Assembly (NCBI GenBank): GCA_009741485.1
Contig: CM019218.1
Span: 29,562,115-29,626,114 of the forward strand
Reading direction: 5' to 3'
Length of the DNA stretch: 64,000 nucleotides
Source of the DNA: Malurus cyaneus samueli
Lineage: Eukaryota; Chordata; Aves; Passeriformes; Maluridae
How positions within the stretch are numbered: position 1 is the first letter of the stretch; each line of letters begins with the position of its first letter. A program made the translations under genes and the position numbers. This document shows positions 1 to 15,200 of this stretch, in pieces. The notes beneath the pieces were generated by a model. The model did not search any database. It was not told the DNA's origin and worked only from the letters and a program-made list of their open reading frames with translations.

Positions 1-1281
1 CTACTTCGACTTTCAGGTTTTCAAGATTTTCTCAGTGGCATCTGTTCTTTCACTCACTTTGGAAAAACAAACACTCCATTAAATAACTTGACACTTTAAA
101 AAAATGCATGCTGTGGTACTTCTCCACCTCTGCCACAAAAGGACCCTTTTTTTTCTGGAATCTTTCTTCTGTCTGATTTCATGCAAGCCATGTCTGTCTT
201 CTCATCTCTGTATCTTAGAAGGGCAGCTCAAGCTCCCACCACACACCTGGACCCCTTAAAGACTGTTCCTCACACCCAAGCTGACAGCTCTTGAACTACC
301 AAGAAATGAAGTGCACTGAAACCAAAGAGGAAATGGAGAAAAATATATTTTACACACTAATTTATACACTTTTCTTTAAATACACTTTTATTAAAACATT
401 TGTTTTTAATGACTTGTAGAAATCCACCACCATGGAGCCATCAGCAGCTGGTCACTCTCTTCAAACATGTCAATAGAAGAAAAGGTACATTCTGCTTTAG
501 CAGAATTTTTTCTCACTTTTAAGATTAAATGGTTGGATTTAATAAGTGACTGTGAATTTGTCAAGATCCTTCACCTTATCCCTTTTAAACTATGATTTAA
601 AGCAAACTACTTTCATAAACAGACAGTAACCACAGATAAAGGTTCGACATGCAGCAAAGGGCTGAAATACAGGGAAACCACGGGGAGTAAACAGGTTTAT
701 GAGACTCCTTTTAAGAAACTACCCACAGAGACAACAGTGAGAGCAGATGAAAGACTACTTGCAAGTGAGTGAGGATTAAAATGGCAAGGCTGCAGTAGTT
801 TTAGGTCACCGAACAGACCAATACAGTTTAATTAAAGTTCACATTCAGTATAAGTGAGACAATATGCATGTGATTATGCAGGGAGGCAAGCTGCAGCACA
901 ATGCCTGAAGTGTCACAGAAAGGCTGCTGTGCTGATACCAAGGATGGCATGACTCTGACTGACTCAGGAATTGGGCACCAGATTTGAAAGTCTTGTGTTC
1001 ATACACTGGGTGGCTTACTCTGGGAGCCAAGTGGAGCAGGATGGCTGGTATCTGTATCTGTGAGGATAGAAGGAAAACCTCTCCACCTCTGGCCATATAG
1101 AAAAACAGCATTAATAAACCTTTGCCTTTTGAGGTCTGTCACCAGCTTCTTCACCAAACAATTCAGTTGTCACTGAAACACTCGGAATCCCTGTCTCTGA
1201 GTCTCTGTGTGAGAGACAGACTCAAAAACTGACACTGTCACACTCAGAGAGAAAGGCTACTAGCATTTCACATCCATTTCT
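1..1281. other. Downstream of GPR176: distal 3' UTR or intergenic
   Basis: Nothing coding is recognisable. One minus-strand AATAAA at 392-387 could end a longer GPR176 transcript. A small hairpin-forming stretch (GTCTCT-GTGTG-AGAGAC) lies near 1203-1219. Confidence 0.4.
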
Positions 1282-2174
1282 TTTATTTGCTAGCTTTCCC
1301 ATAAGAAAACAGCAGAGTGCACCAGCAGTTAAGTTTTATTTCACGGCTTACCCTTTAGTTATTTACACAATGCATACATTACACTTTAGGGACATTTATT
1401 TATGCCCTGTATCACAGGATTCTTAGCATATACATATTTGTTAACTGGAGTCAGGATTTGTCCTGCATGGTCTCCAATCAAGTTTTTACTTAAAACTACA
1501 AGTATACGGGATCTTTATAAAAAGAGGTCTTTCTGAGGTTTACCACACATGATGATTGGGGTAGTCTTCACTTTGTGGATGTTTTAAGCCAAAAGACATG
1601 GTTTGGGTTTTAAAAAACTTAAGATGCTTGGCAGATGCTTGCTAGCTAATTTGTGCAAAAAAATCCAACAAGTTTTAACACTAATCAAATTTAAAAAATG
1701 CATTTAACAGAAAACAAATGCACTTAATAGTCCATCTTCATTAATGAAATCTTGCTGTGTTTGTTTGCTGGAGAGTAGGACTTACCCATGTTGCGTGTCT
1801 TCTGCTCTCTATAGGCTATTACAATATTTTGTCCATTTAAATACAACATGAAGTTTCCCTGAAAACTGACTGCTGTATTTCCATAATTCAACCATAAAAA
1901 AAGAGTTCCCAAAACCATATGTACTTATGGAATTTAATCAGGTATCATTGTAAGGATTTCAGAAATAAAACTATGAATTTCCGTCTTTCGGTATTATTTT
2001 CATGAAGTATTTCATATCAATAAGGAACACTTATGTATACATTTTTGTTTGTTCATTTAAATTGTATTTGGCAAAAAACTCAGGCTGTAACAAATTTCAA
2101 CATAATAAAGATCCATAGGATCACACATGTAATAGAAAGTGACCTTCTTCTGTCACTTAAAGCTCCTGCTTTTA
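1282..2174 (-). other. GPR176: GPR176 3' UTR with AATAAA cluster (proposed end)
   Basis: Sequence downstream of the GPR176 stop is AT-rich and non-coding. AATAAA hexamers on the minus strand lie at 1400-1395, 1340-1335 and 1287-1282, about 775-890 nt past the stop. A further hexamer at 392-387 could serve a longer form. Which site is used cannot be read from sequence. Confidence 0.45.
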
Positions 2175-3282
2175 CTAAGAATCCACCTTGGGAAAGATAC
2201 TGACTTTATTGTTTCTGCTGACTTTTCTTTCTGCTTTACACTTAGGCAGTTTTGTCTGGATTAGCTCTTCAGGGGTATTCCCCAGAGGAGGCAGGAGTCG
2301 CTTCTTATTGTTTCGGTTCTCTGAGAGCCACTGTGGAGGCAGCTCAAAGGGACCAAAACCAAACTGCATGGAATACTTGTCATTTACTGCATCAGCTTCT
2401 GTGGGCACAGCTGGGGCCACCTGAGCTGCAGAGTCTGCAATCGTCTGTGGAATAAACCTGTGAACCAAAGTCTGTCCTAGCTCTAAATTGACAGTAGGAA
2501 TTTCTTTCTGTTGAAAGTCACCAGAGCCAATGGATTTGGTCTCGTTCTCTTCATCTTCCGTTGGCTTGAAGATTTGTTGTTGCCCAATATGAAACATCTC
2601 CAGAAGCTGGCTTCCTGAATGGACACTGGGCTCCAGGTTGTCGTCTGCAATACCACCGGAGCTGACAATGTTTCTCCTGCTAAACCTGCGGTGCAGCTGT
2701 ACTATTGTCCCCACTAAGCACTTCCGTACGGATTTGTTAACAGTTAAAAATAACAGAGGGTTAGCCAGCAAAGACACCTTGGGCAACCAAGTAGCAGTGA
2801 GGAGCAAGAAGACTGAAATATCTGAAATATTGAGTATGGTGCGGTAAATCACCAAAGTCACATAGGGGACACTGCAGAAAATAAATATCATAACCATAGA
2901 AAGCAGCATGACATGGAGCTCAGCTTCACGCTGCGAGGCATATGGGATAGAAACTGTGTTCTGAGGGGTCCTTAATGCAGCTATGATGACTTTTTTCTTC
3001 TGGCTGGCACTCAGTGCTCTGCGAATAAGAATCATAAAGAGAAATACCACAGCCACTGGTACAATCACAGTGGTGATATTATAGATGATGACATATATCA
3101 GGTGGCCAAGGGAGTAACTCCAAGATTCAGAGCAAGTGGACATGGCATAAATATCAGACACATTGGTCACAGCAAATACAGGAATGCTCGCCACTATTGC
3201 ATGGGCCCAGATATAGATAACCAGGTCTCGGGATTTTGCATCAGTTATTTTTCTTTCCAGAGGATATAAAACAGAGTAGTAT
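2175..3282 (-). CDS. GPR176: GPR176 coding exon 3 (DRY motif to C-terminus)
   Basis: This is the largest coding exon, 1108 nt including the stop. It opens with A-TAC-TAC, completing DRY and giving YYSVLYPLERK. It then encodes TM4-TM7, the third intracellular loop (RRALSASQKKKVIIAALRTP) and a long cytoplasmic tail containing EMFHIGQQQIFKPTEDEE and FGFGPFELPPQWLSE. Both tail blocks are well conserved with mammals, which suggests a functional interaction surface. Confidence 0.95.
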
Positions 3283-6200
3283 CTGTCAAAAAGAAAAAGA
3301 AAAAGATTATAATGATTTTAATAAGCACATCAATTATGAGAAACTTCTCAGGAGCTGCCTGGGCATAACACTCCAAATCCCTAACTGGATTGCCATCTGA
3401 CTACCATTTTATGAAAGGGAAAAAAAAGAAAAAAGAAAAAGGAACAAACAAAACAAAACAAAAAAAAAAAAAACACCAAAAGAAAAAAATAAACACAACA
3501 ACCAAAAACCCAAACAAAACCCCAAAGGTCTGCCTTTGCACATCTGTTGTAGAAAACAACTGAATATTTAAATGTCAAGATCACATTTTTGGTGGTGAAA
3601 ATTTCTTTCAATATGTCACTTTGGCTGAGGCACATGAATATTATTTTGATGTTTTCACCATTTACTTAGCTGTACACTGGACAGTACATTGCACACAACT
3701 CAAAATTTCAAAGGACATGATGGAGGCACATGTTGCATTCAAAGGCCAGACTGTGTTTTAAAAGTTGCCTTATAACAGATTGTTTCCTGGATATTTGGAA
3801 AAAACTGTTGGTTACAAATTACATGTATACATCTACTGGAAGTACACAAAGGTGTTTTGCTTTGCACAAGCTGTGGTTGGCAAGGCCCTGAGCAAAGGCA
3901 TACTGAACACTGAACATTCTGTGTGCATTTTAAAAAAAATGCATCTCAGACATGCACTTCAAATTTCAAACCTTTGATTCATTGTCTGCTTACTACTGGA
4001 CTACTGCTGTGGACTTTTAAGCTCACAGAGTTTTCATGACAGACAGAACTTTTCACATGTATTACTGTAAGTGGTAGGAGTTTGTGCTTTTTGTAAGGCA
4101 GATCACATGTTTTCTTGGGGAAGTACAAATGATAATTCTGTTCCAATGGCAACACTGGTGTGCATTACAGACTGTGTGATACCACATTCATCAAGACAAA
4201 GAGAGAAAGAAGAAAGGAAAATCCAGGATTATGGCAAATTTTCCCCATTACCTGTCAAGAGCAATGGCTGGGAAACTAAGGATGACCACTGAGCAGAAGA
4301 CTTTGTGCAGAAACTTGGCAATTCTGCAGAAGAGCATCGTATAGAGCCACCAGCAGCAGTGTGGACTGGCACTAAGAGCAATGTCAAAAGGCACACAGAC
4401 TAGGCTGGCACAGATCCCCGAGCAGGCCAAATTCATAATGAATCGGTTTGTTACAGATTTAAGCAGTGATGTTCTGCAAGTTGACCACAGCACCATGATG
4501 TTACCTGCAAGCAGACACAGGAAGCATGAAAAAAGGAAAACAGACAAACAAACAACTATCCCCAACCCCCAATAACAATGATCTTAACAGATTTGAATGT
4601 TCCCCGTTACTGCAAATAAAAATAATTGTTTGGAGTTTGCCAGGCAGCACTGATTTGAATCATCATACTGCTCAAACTAGGAATTCTGTAATGGCTAATG
4701 GCTTCATAAATCAGAAGGCTCAAAACAATTACACCCTAGCTCTCCCAGCTTCTGGTAATGAATTAATTCAGGGATTTCAGAGGCAAATGCCTAAGAAAAC
4801 TATCCACACCATGTTTTTAAATACTTATGTTGGTTCCTGCGTTAAATGGTCCATCCTGAGTATTCAAATACAGAAACTGGCTAAAGTGCTTCTATTTTAA
4901 TAAATAGTGCAGAATTTTTTTTTAAAGATAAAAATACACTAAGTAAATACAAATATAATTAACATATAAATGTATGTAGTTTTGATCTGTTTGTAAACGG
5001 ATCACAGCAGCTTGCTTTCACTTGATTTTGCTGACCACTTCAATGGCAAAGACAGGCCTGCGTAAAGCCATATCCAGAAAAAATCTATCTTTTCCCCCTC
5101 ACCCAAGAGATTCTCTATGTACATAACATGTAACGAAACAAATGGGACAAGCAGAACAGAAAAAAGAAAAAAAGACTCAATGCATGTAACTTCGCAGGAA
5201 TATACACAGAATGCAACCCACTGTTTTGGATATTCAGGCCCTACACACTTGTTTCAAATAGGATGGATAGACAGCAGTGAAGCATATGTACAGAAAAAAA
5301 AAACATATTTAGCTACTTTTCCCTGATCATTGCATCTTATTCCATCCCAATCTCCAAAAGAAATATCATATGACAGCCACAACTTCACTAACACAAATTT
5401 CCCTATGATTCTATCTCATACAGCAAGAGCACAATTAAATTTACAAAGTAAAAAATTTACAAAGTAAATTAAGTGATCTGTTCTTACAGCATGGACCCTT
5501 TCTAATGCATATCAAGATACCATAAAACTCACAGGATTTTCTCTTTCCTTTAACAAGGTGTCTTTAGAAAGGTCATAGAAACATAGAATAGCTTGGGTTG
5601 GAAGGGACCTCAAATATCAACTCATTCCAACCCCCCTGCAATGGGCAGGGACATCTTCCACCAGACCAGGTTGCTCAAAGTCCCATTTAAACTGACCTTG
5701 AAAACATCCAGGGATGGGGCATCCACAACTTCTCTGGGCAACCTGTGCCTGTGCCTCACCAGTCTCACAGTTAAGAATTTCTTTCTTGTACCTAATCTAA
5801 ACCTGTCCTCTTTCAGCTTAAAGCCATTTCCCCTTGTCCTATCAATAAACACCCTTCTGAAAGTCCCTCTCCAGCTCTCTTGTAGCATCCTTGAAGTACT
5901 GGAAGGCTGCAATGTGGTCTTCCTGGAGCCTTTTCTTCTCCCGGCCAAACAACACCAACTTCTTCAGCCTGTCTAGATTAAGCACTTCAGCCCTGTCATC
6001 TATGGAGGCAGGATCTCTACCAGCACAGCTGAGTGGGGCACACATACTCAACATCACAACCTGGTCCCAGCTTTCCAACCCTGACTCCACAAACATTATT
6101 GTTCTTTATTTTATTTCTCCTGGAGACACACTGTGCAGTACCACCAGATCCATCAAAGCATAGCTAGCAGCATACAAACACTTGACAAGACAACTCCATT

Positions 6201-9200
6201 TATCCTCTGCAGCTGGACAACATGCAAAGTAGAGTGTAGCTTCCCACCTTCAAGCAAAGTTAAATTGTTCTTACTGCAGACCACATCAACAGCCATATGT
6301 TGTTGATACTCCACTTTTGGTGACACTTACCGGAAGTTCTTTTGACTTGAAGTGTAATTGATTTATGTGGCAGATTTGTTAGCATTTATGTAGGTTACCT
6401 ACAAATAGGTACAAATAATGAGAGAAGACAGCATCTTTAGCTGCTAATTGAGATATGAAAAAGCAGCTGCAGTTCCCCAACACTTCTCTCTGTTGACGCT
6501 ATCATTCTTTGCCTTGATTTTTCCTCCAACCAATAAAAACCCCCAAGCTTTTAAGTGCCAAGTGGAGTTATGGCTATACACATAAAATGCCAGCAAGATG
6601 ATATTCTTGTTCACATGGCCAATGTGCATACCAAGACTCAAGTACCAAGAACTACTAAAAAGTTTAATTCTGCTTCTTGATAAAACAGCACTCTGTTTCA
6701 ATAGAAACATGCAATATTAAACTTAAAAATCTACCTCACAGACCACCTATTTTGGTCTGCAGTATTTGAATGTCATTTGGGATTCAGTTCTTCTATATAT
6801 TGTGTCATGTGTCTTATGCAAATTCCTTTTTGATAGTGACAAAATATTGAGTTACATCTCTACTAGCTGATGCATTTTAAAGGAAGGAATCATCACCTGG
6901 TTTTGGCAGATGCCTTGGGCTAGACAATGTATTCCTCAGGCAGTACTCAATCAGTTGCATTTAAAGTTTTCCAAGTTGCTAGGACATATTCAGTAAATCA
7001 AACCACTTGCTTTCAAAAATATCTCCAACTCTCCAGCTATTAGAAAGTACTCCTAACAGTAATAATATATTTTACAATACCCTGGAGAGGGGAGAAAACT
7101 GGCCTTTTTTGTGTGTTTTTGTTTCTTTGTTTTAAATTAATTCAGATCTTTCATTTAATTTCAGTTGCTTGATTTTATAACCTTACTTCACAAGCAAGTT
7201 TCATCTCTATTAGAATTAATAAAAATGAACAATGGAAAACTAAAAGATCAAAAGTGTTTTCATTAATATCAGAAGCCTCTAGAGAACTACTGAGCTACTC
7301 TTCAGGGTCCAGCAGAGGAGTTCCATTCAAAACTCAATATTGTCAGCTATTGAATTACTTTTACAAATTATCTCACATTGTCATTTATACATTAGAGAAT
7401 CACAAGAAAATGAAATTAGCTCTGGTTCTGACTGATCCTAAATGGGAAGAATGAAGTGTAAAAAAGTATTGGTTCAAAGGCAAGGAAGAACTCTTCGAAT
7501 AGACAAAGTCAGAGCCTGAAAGGTAAAAAAGGATAGTGTCCACTTGGGACACTGAAAATTAGTCAGGGAACATGCCTCAGGGAAACATTCTTGTAAGTAT
7601 TAGTAATTGATATATTAACAAGCTGTTCTAATGAACCAAATCAGCTTTGGTATAGTCTGGTAGATCCTTCTGCTGATGCCTTCAAATCAAGTGTTTCCCT
7701 TCATGCTTCCCAAAGCAGAGGAAAAATTACACCAGAAACTTTGCATGGCATTAAATGTAAGAAGCTTTGGAACAAAATCGCAAATATTTTCATTTTCATT
7801 GTTCCTCACTTTTCCCCAGCAACTTCTTTCCATGGAAGAGGATAACACTGTTCCAGGCAACAAGGCAATTCAGCAAGAAATTATGCTCTGAACACCAATT
7901 GTGCTCTGAAACTCTTCATAATGTCTAGAGGCTCTTTTCCACTCTCCATGTATTAGTCATTCCCTGATGAACCTGAGAAAAATTTATTCTCCTTTGGTTA
8001 CAACTGTACTAAGTTGTTGCACATCCTCACAGTGGGCAAAGCTGTCAGTTTCCACCACAAGTTAGTTTCAGAAGGGTTTCTGCTGGATAACTGGTATAAC
8101 TGGTCTACAGCTACATAACCTTGGATTCAGACTTCCTAAGGGGTTCGCACCTGGGAGGCATCCAGGAAAAGTTGGAGTGAACAAGCAGCTGGAAGATGCA
8201 GCATATTGCAATTTCCTGTAAGTCAATACTGCCAGGGACATGAGTGTCATTTATAAACAATCACATGCCACAAAGCATATCCCATACTGCTTGCCAAGTC
8301 TCCCCACTAACACAGAAAGGAAAAGCAGATCTTTGGTCTTCTCAGAGAATGAACTGTATCTATATAACACCCTTACAACACCTGACATTATTTGACAATC
8401 TTCTCAGTACAGACTGAGTAGGTCATGAACATCAAGCTTAGAGTAGAATCGGTGAAGTTGGAAGGAGCCGAGTGAGTTCACTGATCCTTGCTTCTCACAA
8501 GACTGCTTACAACTAAACCCTATGACTAAGAACATCATCCAGATGCTCCCTGAACCCTGTCAGGCATGGAGCTGTGACCACTTCTCTGGGGAGCCTTTTC
8601 CAGTGACCAATCAGCCTCTCAGTGAGGCTAATGTCCTAATGTCCCATCTGAGCTTCCCTTGACACAGCTTGATTGCACTTCCACGTGTCCCACTGCTGGT
8701 CACCAGAGAGAGGAGATCAGCAATTCTGCTGCCCCCCTTGAGGAAGGTGTAGACTGCAATGAGGTCACCACTCCACCTTCTCTGCTCCAAGCTGAACAAA
8801 CCAAGTGACCTCAGCTGCTCCCCATAAGGAGCTTGTCTGTGCCTTTCAACATTTCTCCAAGTAAAAAAGAGAAATACAAACTATTAAAGGTAACCACTAC
8901 ATGAGAAGCAACTTTTTTCACATTAGAAACACATTTAAAGCCTGCTAAAGTAAAATAGAATTCATTTTATCCTGTTATCATCATAACTATCAACATTCAA
9001 TAAATCTCCATATACCAATTCTATGGAATGAGATTGAAGATGGTTCTTTCTAGTCATCCCCTACTTTTTCTTTGAGAAACATCATAGATAAGCAGCCACA
9101 CAGTACACTAAGTTGCACAGAAGTACACTGAGAAAGCAAATACAATGATCCACCATAGTATGCTGCCCACAAGTCCTTCTAGCCTTTATTGTGGTTCAAA

Positions 9201-12200
9201 TTTACTGAATCTGCAAACAGTAATATTCTCTGACCATGAAATGTTACCAGAGTACATTAGTCTAATTCAGAGCAGCAAAATTACTTTTGCTCCTCTTCCA
9301 GTTTGTACCCTCCTTGAATTTCACTGCCAGACACAATGTGTTGATGCAGGCATCAAGAGCTGAGATAGTCCTGAAGTACTAGCTCTTAGCAGTACTTCAA
9401 ATAATGTGAAAGATTCTGAAAAATACCTTTAACAAGCAGAAGTAAGATCCCCATGGAAACCAGAGGCAGTTATCTAAAGAAATGCATTTGCTTTGCAGTC
9501 ATCCAAAAAAAAAATAAAAAAATACTGCTCTTTGTCAATTAATTCATAGAACTCAATCCATCAGCTGGGTATGACATTCATTCTACATTTTTGTTAACAT
9601 TAATCAGTACACAACTGAATCAAAACTAACTCTAGCAAAATCCTTTTCCTCATAAGCTGCTGCCCTCTGCTTGCTCACCTCCCTCCAGAGCAGGGTTCCA
9701 GGAATCCAGCCATCCTTCCCAGTAGAGAGCCTCTGTGTACCCCACCCACGCTCCCTGAATTGTTACAGGAAAGGAGCTGGCAGCTTTCTTTATGAAAAAA
9801 ACAAATCAGGAAGCCACAAAAAAGGTTAGAAACTAGGCTTTAGCCATAAAATCATTCATTAAAAACAACTAACTGAAAAAGTCACAGTTCCTGTGAACAT
9901 GATGAATGGGAAAAACTCTTGTTGGAACACCAGAGTGATTACATCCCCAATTCTCCAACTCTATTACTGCTTCTCAAAGTGTTTTGAGGAAGGTGTGTTT
10001 CAAAGAACTTACTCTGTTAAAAGACAAACCACACTCCAAAACAGCAGTTAACTGGAAACTTTTTTGGCAATACATGACAGGTAGCTGTCAAATACTATTC
10101 TTATGTTAACACGTATGTTTACCTATTCATCTCCACAAAGAATATTGATAGATCAGGATACATTCTGGCTTACACAGCTTGAAGAAATGCATCAGTTTAT
10201 CACAGAATCACAAAACGGTTGCAGCTGGACTAGACCTCTGAAGATCATGTGGATCAAGCAATTGTGCTCAAGCAATGGATAAATTCTTGCAATTCTTTAT
10301 AGTAATTTTTATTTTTAAAAAAAAGTATAACGTGAAACTGATGGAATAACCTTTACAGATGAAAGAAGGCCATAAAACTAAAACAAAAAGTAAACTTCGT
10401 GAAACCTGATCCAACTTTTTCTAACATTTTAGGTTCCAACTAAAAAGTTCAGTGATAAAATAACCAGTTTGTGCATATGTGCAACCAAATGTTTTATCTC
10501 CAAAATGAAATGTCTCCTGCAAATGAACTACCTTGGAACAATGTTTGCTGCATGCAAAACTTTTTCCTCCCTTCATAAAACAGGCAAATGCCCTAATTTT
10601 TAGACATTCAGCCCATCTATTGCAACAAACCAAGACATGTATTACTTGTATTCATCTTCTGTACTTTTACATTTCTCACTCACTTCTTCCCTTTTGCCTT
10701 CCTACAAAAACTACCATGTCACCCTGATTGGGAATGCTTGGATGACACATTTATGTCATTTCTCCTCTCTTGTACTGACTCATCCACTGTCAGCAGGTGA
10801 AAATGATTCGTATCTCTCTATGCCACATGGAAACAAGCAGAAACTAACAATAATCCAGCAATTTCTCTTGACTTCAGAAGTAGCAACAAAAACATATGCC
10901 AAATATCTATAGTGATTTCAGCTCTTCCATTAAGGAACTAAAATGTGTCCATTTACAGGTGAAAACCCTTTAGGTTGTACCTCCATTGCCTGGATGCAGT
11001 ATTTTCAGTAATAACTGCATTAGTCTTGTTACCTTAAAAACAAACATGAACATACTTTGTACCCTTAAGAGAGAATATTAAGAGCAACATAAAGTTTGCA
11101 TATTTTAATGGTCTCTCAAAAATCACTATGACAAATCCAAAAGGTCTTCCAAGACAGCAATGACAAAGAAAAAGCACTTGTTTATTTAACTACAGGGGTT
11201 TTGGCATACTTCAACTTGTGACCTTAATAGAAGAAAAAGTAATGGATCCTTTCCTGAGCCATTTAGGGATTTGTCTCTGGACACCTGCAACAGAAATACT
11301 AAGATCAGTCTGAATGAAATGCAAACAGAAGCAAATATGTGTGAAGCATCAGCAGAAACTATAATAAAGTAAGAATGCTTTATTAAAAGAATGTTAAAAG
11401 AATGTCATGTGTGAATAAAACAAGGACACCCCTGACAGCAATTCTTAGTAACAATATTAAATCAGATAGAGGCAGTACAAACCAGTTTTCCTTTTTTTTT
11501 AATCTTGGTCAATCTAAACTGTAGCACACGAAAGACTAAATTCTTCCTTATCAAAGTGGTTTTGGTAACTTTCAGATGAAACCTTTCAGAAGCAATCAAA
11601 GATTTTGTTTTCCTCAACCACACATTGGTTTTTTTATGGACATTTTAGTTGTTTCACAGAATGGCTGGAGTTGGAAGAGACCTCTGGAGATCATCCAGTC
11701 CAACCCCCTGGTAAGGCAGGTTCACCCAGAGCAGGTTGCAGAGGATCACATCCAGACAGGTTTTGAATATCTCCAGAGCAGGAGACTCCACACTCTCTCA
11801 GCAGACTGCTCCAGTGCTCTGTCATCCTCGAAGTAAAGGAGTTTCACCACATATTCAGATAGAATTTTCTGTGATTCAATTTGTGCCCCTTGCCCAGTCA
11901 CTGGGCACCACTAAAAGGAGTCTGGCCCCATCCTCTTGACAATCTGCCCTTAAGATATTGGTATGCATTGATGAAACATATCTTCAAAACAGGTCTTCTT
12001 TATTCATTTGTTAGGACTTGATTCATTTGAATCTTTAGATTGATTACTTTTATTTCACCATTATAGTAATTTGTATCAATGACTACAAAAACAATAAATA
12101 CATTCATAAATACAAATCAAAATGACTCCACAATTAAAACGAAACACAGTTGTATTGCTTGAATTTGGAATGCGTTTGGGTTGTTTTATTAGAATAAGTT

Positions 12201-15200
12201 ACTAGACACAAAACTAGCACAGGAAACAAGCAAATCTTATAAAAACGATAAGATAAATGATTTGAAAAAGAAAAAAGTGATATTGTTTAAAAAACTCAAC
12301 AAACAGTAGTGAACAATGTAATGCAACAAAATTACTCACAGGTTTGTTATCACGCTGCCTTGACATTCCAAAAGCAAACCATCAGCGTGCTTACACTAAG
12401 AAAATACTATCATAGACTCTTAAATACAAACTAATGAATATGTATGAGGTTTTTCTCTCATGTTAATTCAGTCTGGGTAGGGCATTTTATTCAAAAATCT
12501 AATTAAGAAAAAGGCATTCCAGAAATTCTCTTTCCCTAAGAGACATTGTAATAAACCATTCAGGTGTTTCAGTTCCAATAAGCGTAAGTAATGCTTAATG
12601 AGGAGGCACTCAAAGAACAGCATAACCCAGTGGTTACCTTGACTTTCTGATTTTCCAGAGGGAGACAACCCATGGTCAGTAACTGTTCAAAACAATTTGC
12701 TTCCAGATGTGTACTGGGGAAAACCACTTGAGAATCCCTGTGTAAACTTCAAAGATAAGTTTAATATAAGCAAACAGAAGGCTTCACTATGATAGTAATT
12801 TTAGATTGCATAAATAATAACCTCTCTATTTTGAAAAGTATTAAAGTATAGCAGGAAAAATAGCCCTCTGTATTCCAAAGGTTTTCAATAAGATGCTTTT
12901 ATTGTAGCAAACTAGCATACGGATTTTTTTCAGATTCTGTTGATTCTGTTTATTTAAAAAAAAAAAAAAAAAAAANCCCACAAGGTGTTTATTACTGACA
13001 GACTGCAACACTCCTGTGCTTACCTAGAAAAATATCTGCCCAGGAAGCCATATGACAACCCTTTATCCTGTCCTGGCAACCCACTCCTATGTACAAAGAA
13101 GCCTGAGAATGCTCCATATCCACAATCCTTTTGAATCTTTGTGCTAACACTGCAAGAGTGCCACAAACTGTAACGCTGCTCTGCAAGCTTCAAAGTTACA
13201 TTTTGTGGCTCTAATGATGCTGTCATTGAGACAAGTATTGCATTGACACTGCCACGTGTACACAGCTCAGCTGCTCATGTGGATGGAATAACAGTACTTA
13301 CCTTTTTTCATAGATACTTTCCAGCATATTTACCAAAGAACCTTAACTTATGTGCCCTCAAACTTAATTTTATCTGTCTGGATTGTCATTGCACACAATA
13401 TCACACAGCCTGTAATCAGAGCAGGTGAAACTAACAGTCCAGTGTAATTGCGTTTTTTTGTACCAGTGGCAGGATCATCTAGAATAATCTATTTTGCTTT
13501 CTGTGGACAAAATTGATTTATACTTTTGTGATCTTTAGCAAAAAAAGTACATTAAAAACCCCACAGGGGAACATACAACAATCAAACATATTACAGAAAT
13601 CTCTCATGTTCTTCACCCTGCACCTTACAAAATAGAATCTTGCATTGTTTACTAGGCCAAGAAAGGCTTAGTTCTAATCATGCTAACTCAATTAAGTTAA
13701 GACACAGAAAATAAACTAACTTTAATTAAAGGCAACCTCTTTTTACACTGGCAAAGTTGAAAATTTACAAATTTACAGCTTTAATCATGTTTTCTAAGGA
13801 GCAAAATTTTACTTGCCATGTAAAATCTATATAAATGCAGAAAAATGTTTTATCAGTAGCAGAAGGGCAGACCAATATTTCCCTTTTTTTAGAAGCATTG
13901 AGGCACACCAAACTTCATTAATCTCTTATAACAAAAAAAACTTACAGATTTTTTGAGCCCTCTCAGTACTGCAACATGCCACAAAGATTTGATCTAGCAA
14001 GAAACAGCCATGAGGAGTCTGAATGCTTATTTCTTAAGCACAAATGTCATTTGTGACTTCAGACTTTTGAATGCAAAGGATGATAAGCACTTGAGCATAT
14101 TTTCGCTCTCCCTTATGTCCACACAGATGGGACAAAGCAGTCTCATTGCTCCAGGCATGACACTGATCTTCCCAACACCTTACTCATTTGGGCAAAGAAA
14201 ACCAAAGCAAACTCCCATATTTTGTTGGTTACAGTTCTGAGGTCGAAGTTGGACACATGAAGAAAAACTCTCCCAACAGTTCCTAAACTCAGATGTTACC
14301 AAAAAACACAGGCTGTTGTCCTTGTTATCAGCAGTAAAAAATTTAAATGCTAGCCAGTTGCAAAGTCACATTTAGAATACCTGAGTTTTTTGATTCTGTT
14401 TTGAAAACCTTTTGCTCTGTTAACTGATTTCCCCATAGATCTCCCTAGGAAGACCTTCACAAGAAGTAATCAAGGCCTCTAGCGTGAACTAGATCAACAC
14501 ATGCAAGATTATATGACCTGGTATAATATCCCATAAAGGGGTGGCCAGCAGCTTTATTTACCTAAGACAGTGATTCATGGTAATAGTTGAGAGTAGATCA
14601 GCAAAATGTTTCTTTCCTCAAGAGAAAAAGCTTAGCTTTTAACGTGGGAATGCAGATTGGGCCAGAACGGCAAAAAACAGGCCACCTTCAACGTGCCAGA
14701 AAGATGCTCAGAGAAGCACTGACCACTGCCACTAACACTAATTAGGGCTACAGACATACCCTCACACAGACATCATGACATGTATTAACATGCACATGTG
14801 CTGTTTACAGTTATTTGCAACAGCAAATTTCACAAAGGCTGACGAGGAGAGCACCAGTGGTCCCAACTGACCTCACCTGGGAGCCCCAGACCCTGCCCAT
14901 GGCTCTGGCAGCTGTGCTCAAGCTCTGAACTGGGCACACAGGCTGGCAGGTTTGCCTGCCTCCTGTGTCTGAGTTGGATCTCAGACCCACTTCACTTCAT
15001 TTTCCAGTTAAGATGATTTAACACTCCTTAAAAGAAAGGGAACATCAAAATTATGGCAGGACCTACTGTTAACCTGTACAGAGCTTGGGGGTTTTATGTT
15101 GACCAGATTTCAGCTAGGGTAGCTATTTCTATGGCTGGTTTTTCTAACATGAAAGTTAAATACAGGAAATCAAAACCTCTCTTTTGTCCTTAAGGTCAAA

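Noticed and set aside
5593..6096. Open frames on both strands at 5.6-6.1 kb
   Set aside because: They lie mainly in the CR1 3' fragment, which is 5'-truncated and carries no intact reverse transcriptase.
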